Below are positions 27,095 through 35,636 of a stretch of 64,000 bases of DNA, one piece after another; the stretch's first letter is position 1; every line of letters starts with the position of its first letter. The translations under genes and the position numbers were made by a program. The notes under the pieces are model-generated. The model made no database searches. It was not told the DNA's origin and worked only from the letters and a program-made list of their open reading frames with translations. The DNA lies in assembly GCA_946494335.1 (NCBI GenBank), contig CAMMBV010000005.1, positions 1 to 64,000 on the forward strand. The letters run 5' to 3'. This DNA comes from an uncultured Ruminococcus sp. (lineage in GTDB: Bacteria; Bacillota; Clostridia; Lachnospirales; Lachnospiraceae).

Positions 27095-27808
27095 ATGAAA
27101 TGGAACGAATGGATACTGTGTTTTATTTATCCGGGACGCTGCGCTGTCTGTGATGAGGTTTTAAGCCCGGGCAGCGGCAGTATCTGTCCTGCCTGTGTGG
27201 AAAAGCTTGGTGTGGCACAGGGGCATCACTGTAAAAAGTGCGGAAAATTTATAGAGGATGAAGATGGGGAATACTGCGAAAACTGTCGGAACAGGCGGCA
27301 TCATTTTGAAGAGGGCTACGGCATTTTCCCTTATGACGGCTGGGTGCAGGAATCGATGGTGCGGTTTAAATTTCACGAAAGAGCCGAGTACGGGAAGTTT
27401 TATGGAAAAATGATGGCGGCAAAGGGCGGCGCTTATGTGCGCCGCTGGAATCCTCAGGTGATTCTGCCTGTTCCCATGTACCGAAAGAAAAAGAAGAAAA
27501 GGGGATACAATCAGGCGGAGATTCTGGCCCGTGAGGTGGGAAAGCGCCTGGATATTCCGGTCCGGACGGATCTTCTTATACGGAAACGGAATACGAAGCC
27601 CTTAAAAGAAATGACGCCGCAGCAGAGGCGGGAAAATCTGAAAGACGCCTTTTTGGCCATGCCGGAATGCAAAGATTATGAGCGTATCCTGCTGGTGGAC
27701 GATATTTATACTACAGGAAGCACTGTGGACGCGGCGGCGAAAATTTTGAAACAGCAGGGAGCGGGAAAAATCTATTTTCTGACAGCCTGCACCGGCACAG
27801 GGATTTGA
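27095..27808 (+). CDS. comFC: ComF family protein (phosphoribosyltransferase-like)
   Basis: A 237-residue protein of the ComFC/GntX family, needed for natural transformation in some bacteria. The N-terminus has zinc-ribbon cysteines (CAVCDEVL, CPACVEKL, CKKCGKF, CENC). The C-terminal phosphoribosyltransferase fold shows VPMYRKKKKKRGYNQAEILA and the PRPP loop ILLVDDIYTTGSTVDAA. AGAAAGGA precedes the ATG. It follows recD2 closely, probably in one operon with mreB-recD2. The gene is intact although comEC is interrupted. Confidence 0.9.
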   Translation: MKWNEWILCFIYPGRCAVCDEVLSPGSGSICPACVEKLGVAQGHHCKKCGKFIEDEDGEYCENCRNRRHHFEEGYGIFPYDGWVQESMVRFKFHERAEYGKFYGKMMAAKGGAYVRRWNPQVILPVPMYRKKKKKRGYNQAEILAREVGKRLDIPVRTDLLIRKRNTKPLKEMTPQQRRENLKDAFLAMPECKDYERILLVDDIYTTGSTVDAAAKILKQQGAGKIYFLTACTGTGI

Positions 27809-27816
27809 AAAATCAC

Positions 27817-27845
27817 TTTTCATGGAACTTTATCTATGCTACAAT
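27817..27845 (+). promoter_or_regulatory. Promoter of the cdaA operon
   Basis: TTTTCA (27817-27822) and TACAAT (27840-27845) with a 17-bp spacer and an upstream TG. It precedes a tight run of genes from 27883 to 31811. Confidence 0.6.
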
Positions 27846-27882
27846 GAAGTGGTAAATAATTTGAAGGCAGTTGAGGAAAGTT

Positions 27883-28317
27883 ATGTTAGATGAGAAAAAA
27901 ATACGTCTTATGACAGAACTGGCCCGTCTGGAAAGCAAGATCGGTAAGGATGAGCTGCGCATTGTCCGCCGCCAGCGAAGCGATTATATCGGGTTGGGGC
28001 TGCTGAAAAATTTTGTATATACGACGGTGGGCTATTTTCTGGTCTGGGGAGTGATTATCGCCTATAATATGGAATACCTGCTGGATAATCTCCATAAGGT
28101 TAAGATATTGGCTGTAGTTGTGGAATTTATCGTCGGTTATCTGATATTTATCATTTTATATTCTGTAATTACCTGGATCGGACGGCGGCGCCGGTATGAG
28201 GAAGCGCAAAGAGATGCGGCACAGTACCATGCCGGTCTGGAGGAGCTGTCGCGCAGATATTACGGTGAGATGGAAAAGAAACCGGGAGGGAAAACGGCAG
28301 GAGGTAAAGGGACATGA
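27883..28317 (+). CDS. Small two-helix membrane protein, unknown
   Basis: A 144-residue protein. A basic, helical N-terminal 40 residues are followed by two membrane segments (FVYTTVGYFLVWGVIIAYN and ILAVVVEFIVGYLIFIILYS) and a cytoplasmic, charged C-terminus (RRRRYEEAQRD...KKPGGKTAGGKGT). GAGGA precedes ATG 27883. The stop overlaps the ATG of the next membrane protein (ATGA), so the two are made together. No family is recognised. Position first in the cyclic di-AMP operon suggests a link to envelope or osmotic functions, as inference only. Confidence 0.72.
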   Translation: MLDEKKIRLMTELARLESKIGKDELRIVRRQRSDYIGLGLLKNFVYTTVGYFLVWGVIIAYNMEYLLDNLHKVKILAVVVEFIVGYLIFIILYSVITWIGRRRRYEEAQRDAAQYHAGLEELSRRYYGEMEKKPGGKTAGGKGT

Positions 28318-29348
28318 CGGCGCTTTTGGAATTGAAAGAATGGCTGAAATCATTTTACGGCAAGTTCAGTATGTACCTGAATCCCGTTTTGAAGTTCGGC
28401 CTGGCACTGGCAGTATTTATCAATATTAATATGATGCTGGGTTTTCTCTCTTTTTTGAACAACGTATTTGTCATATTGATTCTGGCTCTTTTATGCGCCA
28501 TTCTCCCCATGACGGCAATTGTGGTTTTTGGCTGTTTTCTTATTGTGGGGCATTGTTATGCGGTAGGAATTGAAGTGGCGGCTTTTGCAGTTGTGCTGCT
28601 TTTGCTTCTGTTGATACTGTATCTGCGTTTTGCACCGCGGGATGCGCTGGCACTGGCGCTGACGCCGCTGGCCTTCGGGCTGCATATTCCCTGTGCGGTG
28701 CCGCTGGGGTTTGGTCTGGTGAGCAATGCGGGATCAGCGGTATCTGTCTCCTGCGGCGTGGTGCTTTACTATTTCATGAATCTGGTGGGCGAGCAGGCCG
28801 TGATGCTTCAAAATGGCGCGGTTACAGAGCTTTCCCGGCGTCTTTCCACGCTGCTGGACGGTCTGGTACAGAACCCCCGCATGTGGCTGGACCTGATTGC
28901 CTTTGTGGCGGTGGTGCTGGCGGTCTACTGCATTCGCCGGGCATCGGCGGACTATGCGTGGACAGCTGCAATTGTGACCGGCGGACTGCTGTATATCATT
29001 TTTCAGGTGGCGGGCAGTTTCCTGACAGATGCCAGCTTTTCTGTGGGACTTTTGGCGGCCGGTACGGTGGGAGCCATGGTTTTGATGCTGATACTGGAGT
29101 TTTTTATATTTAACGTGGATTATTCCCGATCGGAATATCTTCAGTATGAGGATGACGACTACTATTATTATGTAAAAGCAGTGCCGAAGATGAAAGTTAC
29201 AAAACCCAGCCGGTCTGTGAAAACGATACAGGCGGAAGAGTTTTCTGAAACAGAGACTTTGGCAAATGAGGGAGGAACCGGCGGCGATCCGGTGGAAGAT
29301 CTGGAGAAAAAACTGGAGAAGTCGCTGAATGATATGGACATTCGATGA
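28314..29348 (+). CDS. Multi-pass membrane protein with acidic C-terminal tail, unknown
   Basis: A 344-residue protein with about eight to nine membrane helices between residues 20 and 270 and a soluble tail of 75 residues. The tail begins with an acidic-tyrosine cluster (YEDDDYYYYVK) and ends in a short helical segment (EDLEKKLEKSLNDMDI). It overlaps the upstream small membrane protein by 4 bp and lies 36 bp before cdaA. I do not recognise the family; orthologues beside cdaA would support a role with cyclic di-AMP synthesis. A transporter-like topology is apparent but no transport motif is seen. Confidence 0.75.
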   Translation: MTALLELKEWLKSFYGKFSMYLNPVLKFGLALAVFININMMLGFLSFLNNVFVILILALLCAILPMTAIVVFGCFLIVGHCYAVGIEVAAFAVVLLLLLLILYLRFAPRDALALALTPLAFGLHIPCAVPLGFGLVSNAGSAVSVSCGVVLYYFMNLVGEQAVMLQNGAVTELSRRLSTLLDGLVQNPRMWLDLIAFVAVVLAVYCIRRASADYAWTAAIVTGGLLYIIFQVAGSFLTDASFSVGLLAAGTVGAMVLMLILEFFIFNVDYSRSEYLQYEDDDYYYYVKAVPKMKVTKPSRSVKTIQAEEFSETETLANEGGTGGDPVEDLEKKLEKSLNDMDIR

Positions 29349-29384
29349 CAAAAGACGGCGATGCTATGGAAAGGAAGTGAGTGG

Positions 29385-30272
29385 GTGGAAAAATATATTG
29401 AACTGCTGAAACGGTACTGGATGAACATGTCTCTTCCGAATCGCATAGGAATCATAGATATTGTACAGATTTTGCTGATTGCTGTTTTTGTATATTATAT
29501 TATACTGTGGGTGAAAAGCACCAGGGCCTATACTCTTTTGAAGGGCCTGCTGCTGATTCTGCTTTTTCTGTTTCTGGCCTATCTGCTGAGGATGGATACC
29601 ATACTCTATATTGCGCAGAATGTGGGCGTGGTGGCCATAACGGCGCTGATTATCATTCTGCAGCCGGAACTTCGCAGAGCCCTGGAACAGCTGGGCGAAA
29701 AGAACAAGCTGAGCAGGCTGATACGGTTTGACAGCGGCGGTCCGGAGGAATGGAAAATCAGTGATAAGACCATCAATGAACTGATCCGGGCTGTTTATGA
29801 TATGGGTGAGGTGAAAACGGGAGCGCTTATTGTGCTGGAAAACGACGTGCTTCTGAAAGAATATGAACAGACGGGAATCCCGTTGGATTCTGTGCTGACA
29901 AGCCAGCTGCTGATTAACATATTCGAACACAACACTCCTTTGCATGACGGTGCGGTTATCGTGCGGTATAACAGAGTGGTGGCTGCTACCTGTTATCTGC
30001 CGCTGTCGGATAATATGGATCTGAATAAGAATCTGGGAACACGGCACCGCGCCGGCGTGGGAATCAGTGAAGTCAGCGACGCGCTGACGATCATTGTATC
30101 GGAAGAAACCGGTAAAGTATCCTATACTCTGGGAGGGAAGATTTATACGGGCGTGGCGCCCAATGAATTAAGAGAAGAGCTTTACAAGCTTCAGCGCAGA
30201 GACAGCACGGAAGAAAGCGATAAAAAGAGAAGGCGGAGGAGGAGAAATGATGGAAAAGAAAATCACAAATAA
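29385..30272 (+). CDS. cdaA: Diadenylate cyclase CdaA
   Basis: Membrane-bound enzyme making cyclic di-AMP from two ATP, a second messenger for potassium, osmolyte and wall balance. About 295 residues. Three N-terminal membrane helices are followed by the DAC domain with LHDGAVIV (DGA motif, about residue 187) and GTRHRAGVG (RHR motif, about 219). The end is strongly basic (KKRRRRRR). GTG 29385 is preferred because AAGGAAG sits 7 bases upstream; ATG 29361 lacks a site. cdaR overlaps its end by 26 bp, the classic pairing. Confidence 0.94.
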   Translation: MEKYIELLKRYWMNMSLPNRIGIIDIVQILLIAVFVYYIILWVKSTRAYTLLKGLLLILLFLFLAYLLRMDTILYIAQNVGVVAITALIIILQPELRRALEQLGEKNKLSRLIRFDSGGPEEWKISDKTINELIRAVYDMGEVKTGALIVLENDVLLKEYEQTGIPLDSVLTSQLLINIFEHNTPLHDGAVIVRYNRVVAATCYLPLSDNMDLNKNLGTRHRAGVGISEVSDALTIIVSEETGKVSYTLGGKIYTGVAPNELREELYKLQRRDSTEESDKKRRRRRRNDGKENHK

Positions 30273-31515
30273 TCTGCTCCTGAAAATTCTGTCTCTGGTC
30301 ATAGCCTTCCTCGTCTGGCTACTTGTGGCCAATATTAATGATCCTGTTGTGGTGACAAGCTATGATGTTCCTGTCACGATACAGAACAGCGCTTATCTGG
30401 AGAGCGGAAGCAAGACATATCAGGTGCTGGAAGAGCAGCAGACAGTTACGGTAATTCTCAGGGGAAACCGTTCTGTGGTGGAGAACAGACAGTCGGATAT
30501 TCAGGCGGTAGCCGACCTGACACAGATAGTGGATATGGATACGACTCCGGTCATGGTGCCGGTCACCGCTACCTGTGAACGGGTGTCAGCGGAAAATATA
30601 ACGGTAGTTCCCGCGGCCATCGGTATTGAAATTGAAGATATGGTGAGCAAAGATTTTACCATTACGGTAACACCCAGTGAGACGAATCTCAGTAAAGATT
30701 TTGAAGTGGGAGCTATGACTTCAGATCCTGAGAAGGTGACTATCACCGGACCGGAATCACTGATCGCTATCATTGACCGGGTGATGGCTGAAGTGGATAC
30801 GACCACGCTGGAAGGAGATACCACTAAAACCTGCCGGCTGAAGATTTATGATAAAAATCAGTCGGAACTGAAGGAAACCCAGATGAATTATCTGAAATTT
30901 GATATAGGTGAACCTGTGGTGGACGTACATATCGATCTTTGGGATGTACGGGATAATGTAACTCTGTCGGTGGGATACAACGGAAGTCCTGCCCAGGGCT
31001 ATCAGGTGGGAGAAGTTACTATAACGCCTTCAACCATATCGGTTGCTGGAACGGATGAAGCCCTTGCCCAGCTGGCGGCCAACGGAAATAAAATCGAGAT
31101 TTCTCCGGATGCCGTGACCCTGGACGGACAGGACAGTGACGTGGAAGTACGGCTGACGCTGTCGGATTATATGCCCCGGGATCTTATGGTGGCTAATAAT
31201 GTGGAGACAGCCATTGCAAATGTAAGCATTATACCTCTGGGCAGTCAGGAATATAAAATTCCAACCAGAGATATCGAGATACAGAATCTGGATGACAAGC
31301 TACGGCTGGTATTTGATACGGACAGCGTGACCTTGCGGGTGAAAGAATCGAACGGACAGATAAGCTCCCTTTCGGCGGATGATATTTCCCTTTCCGTAAA
31401 TATGGACGGAGAGAAGGAAGGAGATTATGAAGTGGATCTGGAAGTCCGGTTGCCGGATGGTTTTGAACTGGTGGAGCCTGTGAAAACGCTGGTACACGTT
31501 TCAGAACTGGAATAA
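30247..31515 (+). CDS. cdaR: CdaR, YbbR-domain regulator of CdaA
   Basis: A 422-residue protein with one N-terminal membrane helix (ILSLVIAFLVWLLVANI) and an extracytoplasmic part of four YbbR repeats of about 85 residues. The start SYDVPVTIQNSAYLES and repeated phrases such as VTITGPESLIAIIDRVMAEV and ITPSTISVAGTDEAL are typical. CdaR binds CdaA in the membrane and tunes its activity. GlmM, the third usual member, is not adjacent. The HPr-like gene follows 23 bp after the stop codon. Confidence 0.92.
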   Translation: MMEKKITNNLLLKILSLVIAFLVWLLVANINDPVVVTSYDVPVTIQNSAYLESGSKTYQVLEEQQTVTVILRGNRSVVENRQSDIQAVADLTQIVDMDTTPVMVPVTATCERVSAENITVVPAAIGIEIEDMVSKDFTITVTPSETNLSKDFEVGAMTSDPEKVTITGPESLIAIIDRVMAEVDTTTLEGDTTKTCRLKIYDKNQSELKETQMNYLKFDIGEPVVDVHIDLWDVRDNVTLSVGYNGSPAQGYQVGEVTITPSTISVAGTDEALAQLAANGNKIEISPDAVTLDGQDSDVEVRLTLSDYMPRDLMVANNVETAIANVSIIPLGSQEYKIPTRDIEIQNLDDKLRLVFDTDSVTLRVKESNGQISSLSADDISLSVNMDGEKEGDYEVDLEVRLPDGFELVEPVKTLVHVSELE

Positions 31516-31538
31516 AAGAAACTGAGGTGAAAAAGAAA

Positions 31539-31811
31539 ATGGTTAGTAAAAAAGTAGTTATCCGTAATCAGTCCGGACTGCATTTAAAACCGGCAGGCCT
31601 TCTGTGTAATATGGCAATTCAGTATAAATCGCTGATTACCTTTACTTATGAAAAGGGTACGGCCAATGCAAAAAGCGTACTGAGCGTACTTGGAGCATGT
31701 GTAAAATGCGGCGACGAGATCGAGCTGGTCTGTGAAGGACCGGATGAAGAAAAAGCCCTGGCGGAGATTGTGGAGGCAATCGAAGAAGGACTGGGGGAGC
31801 CGCAAAGATAG
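31539..31811 (+). CDS. HPr-family phosphocarrier-like protein
   Basis: A 90-residue HPr-fold protein. The active-site His is present at residue 15 in SGLHLKPAG, but the next residues are Leu-Lys-Pro instead of the canonical Ala-Arg-Pro; Arg17 normally helps phosphotransfer. The regulatory serine at residue 46 is kept (AKSVLSVLGACV). GAGGTG precedes ATG 31539; a GTG four codons earlier overlaps the ribosome site. Being in the cdaA operon and outside a ptsHI pair, it may be a secondary HPr or a Crh-like regulator rather than the main phosphotransferase carrier. Confidence 0.85.
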   Translation: MVSKKVVIRNQSGLHLKPAGLLCNMAIQYKSLITFTYEKGTANAKSVLSVLGACVKCGDEIELVCEGPDEEKALAEIVEAIEEGLGEPQR

Positions 31812-31824
31812 CAGAATAAATTAT

Positions 31825-31868
31825 AAAAACAGATAAGTCCGCCTTTGAGGCGGTCTTATCTGTTTTTT
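31825..31868. terminator. Bidirectional terminator between HPr-like gene and licC
   Basis: A long stem (about 17 bp, AAAACAGATAAG... pairing with ...CTTATCTGTTTT, a small bulge) flanked by A and T runs ends both convergent transcripts. Confidence 0.88.
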
Positions 31869-31875
31869 AATCAGA

Positions 31876-32592
31876 CTATTTTATATATTTACGGTACGCA
31901 GAATCAAAACAGGCAAGTTCTTTTACGGAATCAAATTCACGGATAACATTATTCCGGTATTTCCGGATGTATAAAGTCAGTTCATCCAGATGATCCATAT
32001 ATACGTTTTCCCACATGCGATTTATTGTACGCGGAAGATCATACTCTTTTTCCAGAATAGAAAGGAATTTCCTGGAAAAAGCCTGATCGAAAAGAACATG
32101 CCCCAGCATATACCAGGAATCTGCGCCGCCTATGGTGACATTGGTGATCCGTCCGGAAGCATCACAGGTGAGACAGTATTCTTCTGTGGGACCGTCGGAA
32201 TAAAGAGCGGAGTAAAAAGGACGGTCGGCTTCTTTTGCAAAGAGATTTTCAGTAAAGTAGTTGTCAGAACAGCAGATATAGGTATTTGCCAGTACATTTC
32301 TGGCTGCCCAGATGGATGAGTGATTGTTTCGCGTCTGATATTCTTTGTTTTCAATGATGGTTATGTTCATTTTATCTTCCAGATATTTCAATTGTTCTCC
32401 CAGGTATCCGGCAACAACGAAAATATCCCGGATTCCCTTTTCCTGGAGCTGACGAATCTGCCGTTCGATCAGAATCTCCCCCCGTACCTTCAGCAGAGCT
32501 TTCGGCGTGCGCAAAGATAAAGGAGCAAAGCGAGAAGAAAAACCGGCTGCCAGTATGACGGCGTTATCCACCGTAAATGTTTTGTTTCTCAT
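31876..32592 (-). CDS. licC: LicC-like nucleotidyltransferase (probable phosphocholine cytidylyltransferase)
   Basis: A 238-residue NTP transferase. The signature AVILAAGFSSRFAPLSLRTPK has the conserved Arg21 and Lys31. The next segments (ILIERQIRQLQEKGIRDIFV, GYLGEQLKYLE, YQTRNNHSSIWAARN, CCSDNYFTEN) resemble pneumococcal LicC, which makes CDP-choline from phosphocholine and CTP. GGAGG precedes the start. It is transcribed against the rest of the locus and diverges from the 971-residue transferase gene. Partner genes for choline kinase (40818) and LicD (59249, 60102) lie on the same stretch, which supports choline as substrate. A sugar or other alcohol cannot be excluded. Confidence 0.8.
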   Translation of the reverse strand: MRNKTFTVDNAVILAAGFSSRFAPLSLRTPKALLKVRGEILIERQIRQLQEKGIRDIFVVAGYLGEQLKYLEDKMNITIIENKEYQTRNNHSSIWAARNVLANTYICCSDNYFTENLFAKEADRPFYSALYSDGPTEEYCLTCDASGRITNVTIGGADSWYMLGHVLFDQAFSRKFLSILEKEYDLPRTINRMWENVYMDHLDELTLYIRKYRNNVIREFDSVKELACFDSAYRKYIK

Positions 32593-32659
32593 GATTTCAT
32601 GTCCTCCTGATGGACTTTATTCTATGAAATCCGGGAAAATCTGTCAAGCATGCAGGTTA

Positions 32660-32688
32660 TTGAAATATATCGGGTATTATGCTATGAT
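32660..32688 (+). promoter_or_regulatory. Promoter at the start of the polymer locus
   Basis: TTGAAA (32660-32665) and TATGAT (32683-32688) with a 17-bp spacer and an extended TG. It lies 32 bp before the 971-residue transferase gene and reads into the tight group 32721-37947. Confidence 0.75.
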
Positions 32689-32720
32689 AAAAAAGCATAT
32701 TTTAGAACGAGGAGAAAAAA

Positions 32721-35636
32721 ATGTGTAAAGATAATGTGAAAATCAGTATTATTGTTCCGGTATATAACGTGGCAAAATATCTGCCCCAATGTATGGACAG
32801 TCTGGTGAATCAGACTATGGAGGAGATAGAAATTATCGCCGTAAATGACGGAAGTCCGGATAATAGTCTGGATATACTGGAGGATTACCGGCAAAGATAT
32901 CCTCAGAAAGTCCGTGTGTTTTCCATTGAGAATCACGGCGTCAGCTATGCCAGAAATTACGGAGTTGATCACGCACAGGGAGAATATCTGCTTTTTGTGG
33001 ACAGCGACGATTATGTGGATGCCAGGATGTGCGAAATCATGTATCAGAAAGCTGCAGCAGATGGGAATGATCTGGTATACTGCGGAAGATATGATTTGTA
33101 TGAAAATAAGACAGATAACAATGTTATGTCTGCCAGCAAAGGGATGACGGCAAATCAGAATTTCTCCATAAAAGAGTTCCCCTTTGAATTGTGCTGGCTT
33201 TCGCCGTTTCCCTGGGACAAGCTGATAAAGAAAGAGCTGTTTTTACAGGTTCGTTTCCCGGAAAATATCAGATTTGAAGATCTGGCATATGTACTGAAGG
33301 TGGCATGTCTGGCTGAAAATATCGGCGTTATCCGTCAGCCGCTTTACTATTATCGAAAGACAAGAATAGGCGGTTTCCTGAATACTTTTTCGGAGGCAAC
33401 CCTGGATATTACGAAAGCATTTGCAAATGTTATGGAATTTATGCGAGAAAATGGTTTGGCTGATTTGTATCAGGAGGAACTGGCATACGTCTGTGCAAGG
33501 CATTTTTTCTTCCGATATCCTGCGTTGTTTGAAGACCATAAAGTGAATCTGAGATTAAAAAAACGCCTGATCAGGGAAACCCATGGTTTTCTCGACGAAA
33601 ATTTTCCAGGGTGGAAACAAAATCATTATCTGAAATACTCCAGTGGGAATACAATCAAAAGGCATCAAAAACTATATCTGAGCAAAACAAACCTGCTGGT
33701 AAGCGTAACGTTGTTTCAGATCTTTCCGCCGAAGATGTGGTGGATGCTTGAGCGGATCACGAGGAAGTCTCTCGGCCTGATAAGAGCATTGAGAAAAGGC
33801 AGAAAACGGACGCTGTTAAAAAAATTTAAGTTTATCCGTATCTTTAAAATGCCCTACAGCCATCAGTATACAAAGGCTTATGAAAAATATCAGGTTGATG
33901 AAAAGCTGATATTTTTGGAATCGAAACACGGAGAGGATCTGGCCGGAAACATCTTTAATATACTTCGCCTGCTGCAGAAGCCGGAATATCAGAACTACCG
34001 TGTTATGTTAGCTCTGGCGGAAAATATGCAAAAGAAGTTTCAGAGACTGGCACAGGCCTATCATCTGGAGTGGGTGGAATGCGTGATGCTGCGAAGCCGG
34101 GAGTATTTTCAGGGGCTGGCGTCAGCAAAATACCTGATGACGGATACAAGTTTTCCTACATATTTTATAAAGAAGGACGAGCAGGTTTATCTTAATACCT
34201 GGCACGGAACACCGTTAAAGGGCATGGGGCGTATCGTACCGGGAAGAGAATATGGCCAGGGCAACGTGCAGCGAAATTTTCTGATTTCAGATTATCTGCT
34301 CTATCAAAACGAATTTTCTAGGGATGTCTTTCTGGATGATTATATGATACGCAGTATTTTTCCAGGTGAGATCATGCTTTCGGGTTATCCAAGAAACAGT
34401 GCATTGTATAATGCAAAAATGTCGGATAAGATAAGAAAAAAGGAGAATCTGGAAGGAAAGCAGCTGATCATGTATATGCCTACATGGAGAGGCACCTTGC
34501 AGAAAAAGGATTTTAATGATCAGCTGAAAAAAATCTATCATCATTTGTCGGAGATTGATCAGAAATTAAATGAAAGGCAGATCTTCTTTGTCAAGCTGCA
34601 TCCTTTTGTGGGAGAAGAAATAGATTATTCTGTTTTTATGCATATTCGTCCATTTATCAGCACGTATGAAACGTACGACTTTTTAAACGCGGCGGATGTG
34701 CTTGTGACGGATTATTCCAGTATTATGTTTGACTTTGCCGTTACCGGTAAAAAAATTGTACTCTTTACTTATGACAGGCAGGAGTACCTGATGAACCGGG
34801 GCATGTACCTGGATCCAACGAAACTGGAATTTCCTACGGCGGACACGGTGGATGAGCTGATGACGGAAATTAACAGCGAAAACTGCGGATATCCCCGTTT
34901 TCAGGCGGAATACTGCTGCTATGACTCGGAACAGACAGCAAAAAACGTGCTGGATACTTTTCTGGGAAAAGGGACTTTTGTCAGCTGTGAAAAGGCGGAA
35001 AGAAAAGAAGGAAAGAATGTTCTGATATATGCAGACGGAATTGGAAACGGCACCCAGTTTGAACGGATCATACATAATATAAACAATCTGGCGGGCGGTG
35101 AGGACAATTATTATTTCTGCTTTCGTGCAAATGCGGCACGAAAAAACACAAAGCTTCTTCAGCAGCTGGATCGGTCCATTGGGTATATTCCTCTGTCAAG
35201 TGGAATAGACGGATTGAAGATGGAGTATTTTTGCCGCTGGTTATACCTGAAGCTGGGCTGGACAGTTTCTTTTGTTGAAAAAAATATGAGACGTTTATGT
35301 CAGCGGGAACTGAAAAAGTATTTCGGGGACGCCCGGTTTGACAGGGTAATATATTATAATGGGAACAGTCTTATGAATTTGAAACTGCTCAGTTATATGC
35401 CCGGTGAAAAAGTATGCAATCTGATGGAATTTGATAAAAACAAGTATGATAAAAAGATAAATTATCGTGCCGCAGTGAAAAAGATGATAATGAAAAATGT
35501 CCATTTTGATGTGTTCTGTGTTAATGAGGAGTTTACCAGGACGAATTTGTATCAAAAGACCCAAAAGAATGTTCATTATCAGCTGGTAGATCAGGAACAT
35601 ATGAATATCCGTGGATTAATGGAGGTAAAACCGTGA
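32721..35636 (+). CDS. Fusion: GT2 glycosyltransferase + TagF-like glycerophosphotransferase + extra C-terminal domain
   Basis: A 971-residue three-part protein. Residues 1-260 form a GT-A glycosyltransferase 2 domain (IIVPVYNVAKYLPQCMDSL, VNDGSPDNS, FVDSDDYV). Residues about 395-750 are a TagF/TagB-type CDP-glycerol glycerophosphotransferase: NTWHGTPLKGMG, SGYPRNSALY, MYMPTWRG, VTDYSSIMFDFA. The last 215 residues begin NVLIYADGIGNGTQFERIIHN and look like a Rossmann/GT-B fragment of unknown activity. It may add a sugar and a glycerol-phosphate unit to the same chain. The start follows CGAGGAG. The next gene begins within its stop codon. Confidence 0.85.
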   Translation: MCKDNVKISIIVPVYNVAKYLPQCMDSLVNQTMEEIEIIAVNDGSPDNSLDILEDYRQRYPQKVRVFSIENHGVSYARNYGVDHAQGEYLLFVDSDDYVDARMCEIMYQKAAADGNDLVYCGRYDLYENKTDNNVMSASKGMTANQNFSIKEFPFELCWLSPFPWDKLIKKELFLQVRFPENIRFEDLAYVLKVACLAENIGVIRQPLYYYRKTRIGGFLNTFSEATLDITKAFANVMEFMRENGLADLYQEELAYVCARHFFFRYPALFEDHKVNLRLKKRLIRETHGFLDENFPGWKQNHYLKYSSGNTIKRHQKLYLSKTNLLVSVTLFQIFPPKMWWMLERITRKSLGLIRALRKGRKRTLLKKFKFIRIFKMPYSHQYTKAYEKYQVDEKLIFLESKHGEDLAGNIFNILRLLQKPEYQNYRVMLALAENMQKKFQRLAQAYHLEWVECVMLRSREYFQGLASAKYLMTDTSFPTYFIKKDEQVYLNTWHGTPLKGMGRIVPGREYGQGNVQRNFLISDYLLYQNEFSRDVFLDDYMIRSIFPGEIMLSGYPRNSALYNAKMSDKIRKKENLEGKQLIMYMPTWRGTLQKKDFNDQLKKIYHHLSEIDQKLNERQIFFVKLHPFVGEEIDYSVFMHIRPFISTYETYDFLNAADVLVTDYSSIMFDFAVTGKKIVLFTYDRQEYLMNRGMYLDPTKLEFPTADTVDELMTEINSENCGYPRFQAEYCCYDSEQTAKNVLDTFLGKGTFVSCEKAERKEGKNVLIYADGIGNGTQFERIIHNINNLAGGEDNYYFCFRANAARKNTKLLQQLDRSIGYIPLSSGIDGLKMEYFCRWLYLKLGWTVSFVEKNMRRLCQRELKKYFGDARFDRVIYYNGNSLMNLKLLSYMPGEKVCNLMEFDKNKYDKKINYRAAVKKMIMKNVHFDVFCVNEEFTRTNLYQKTQKNVHYQLVDQEHMNIRGLMEVKP

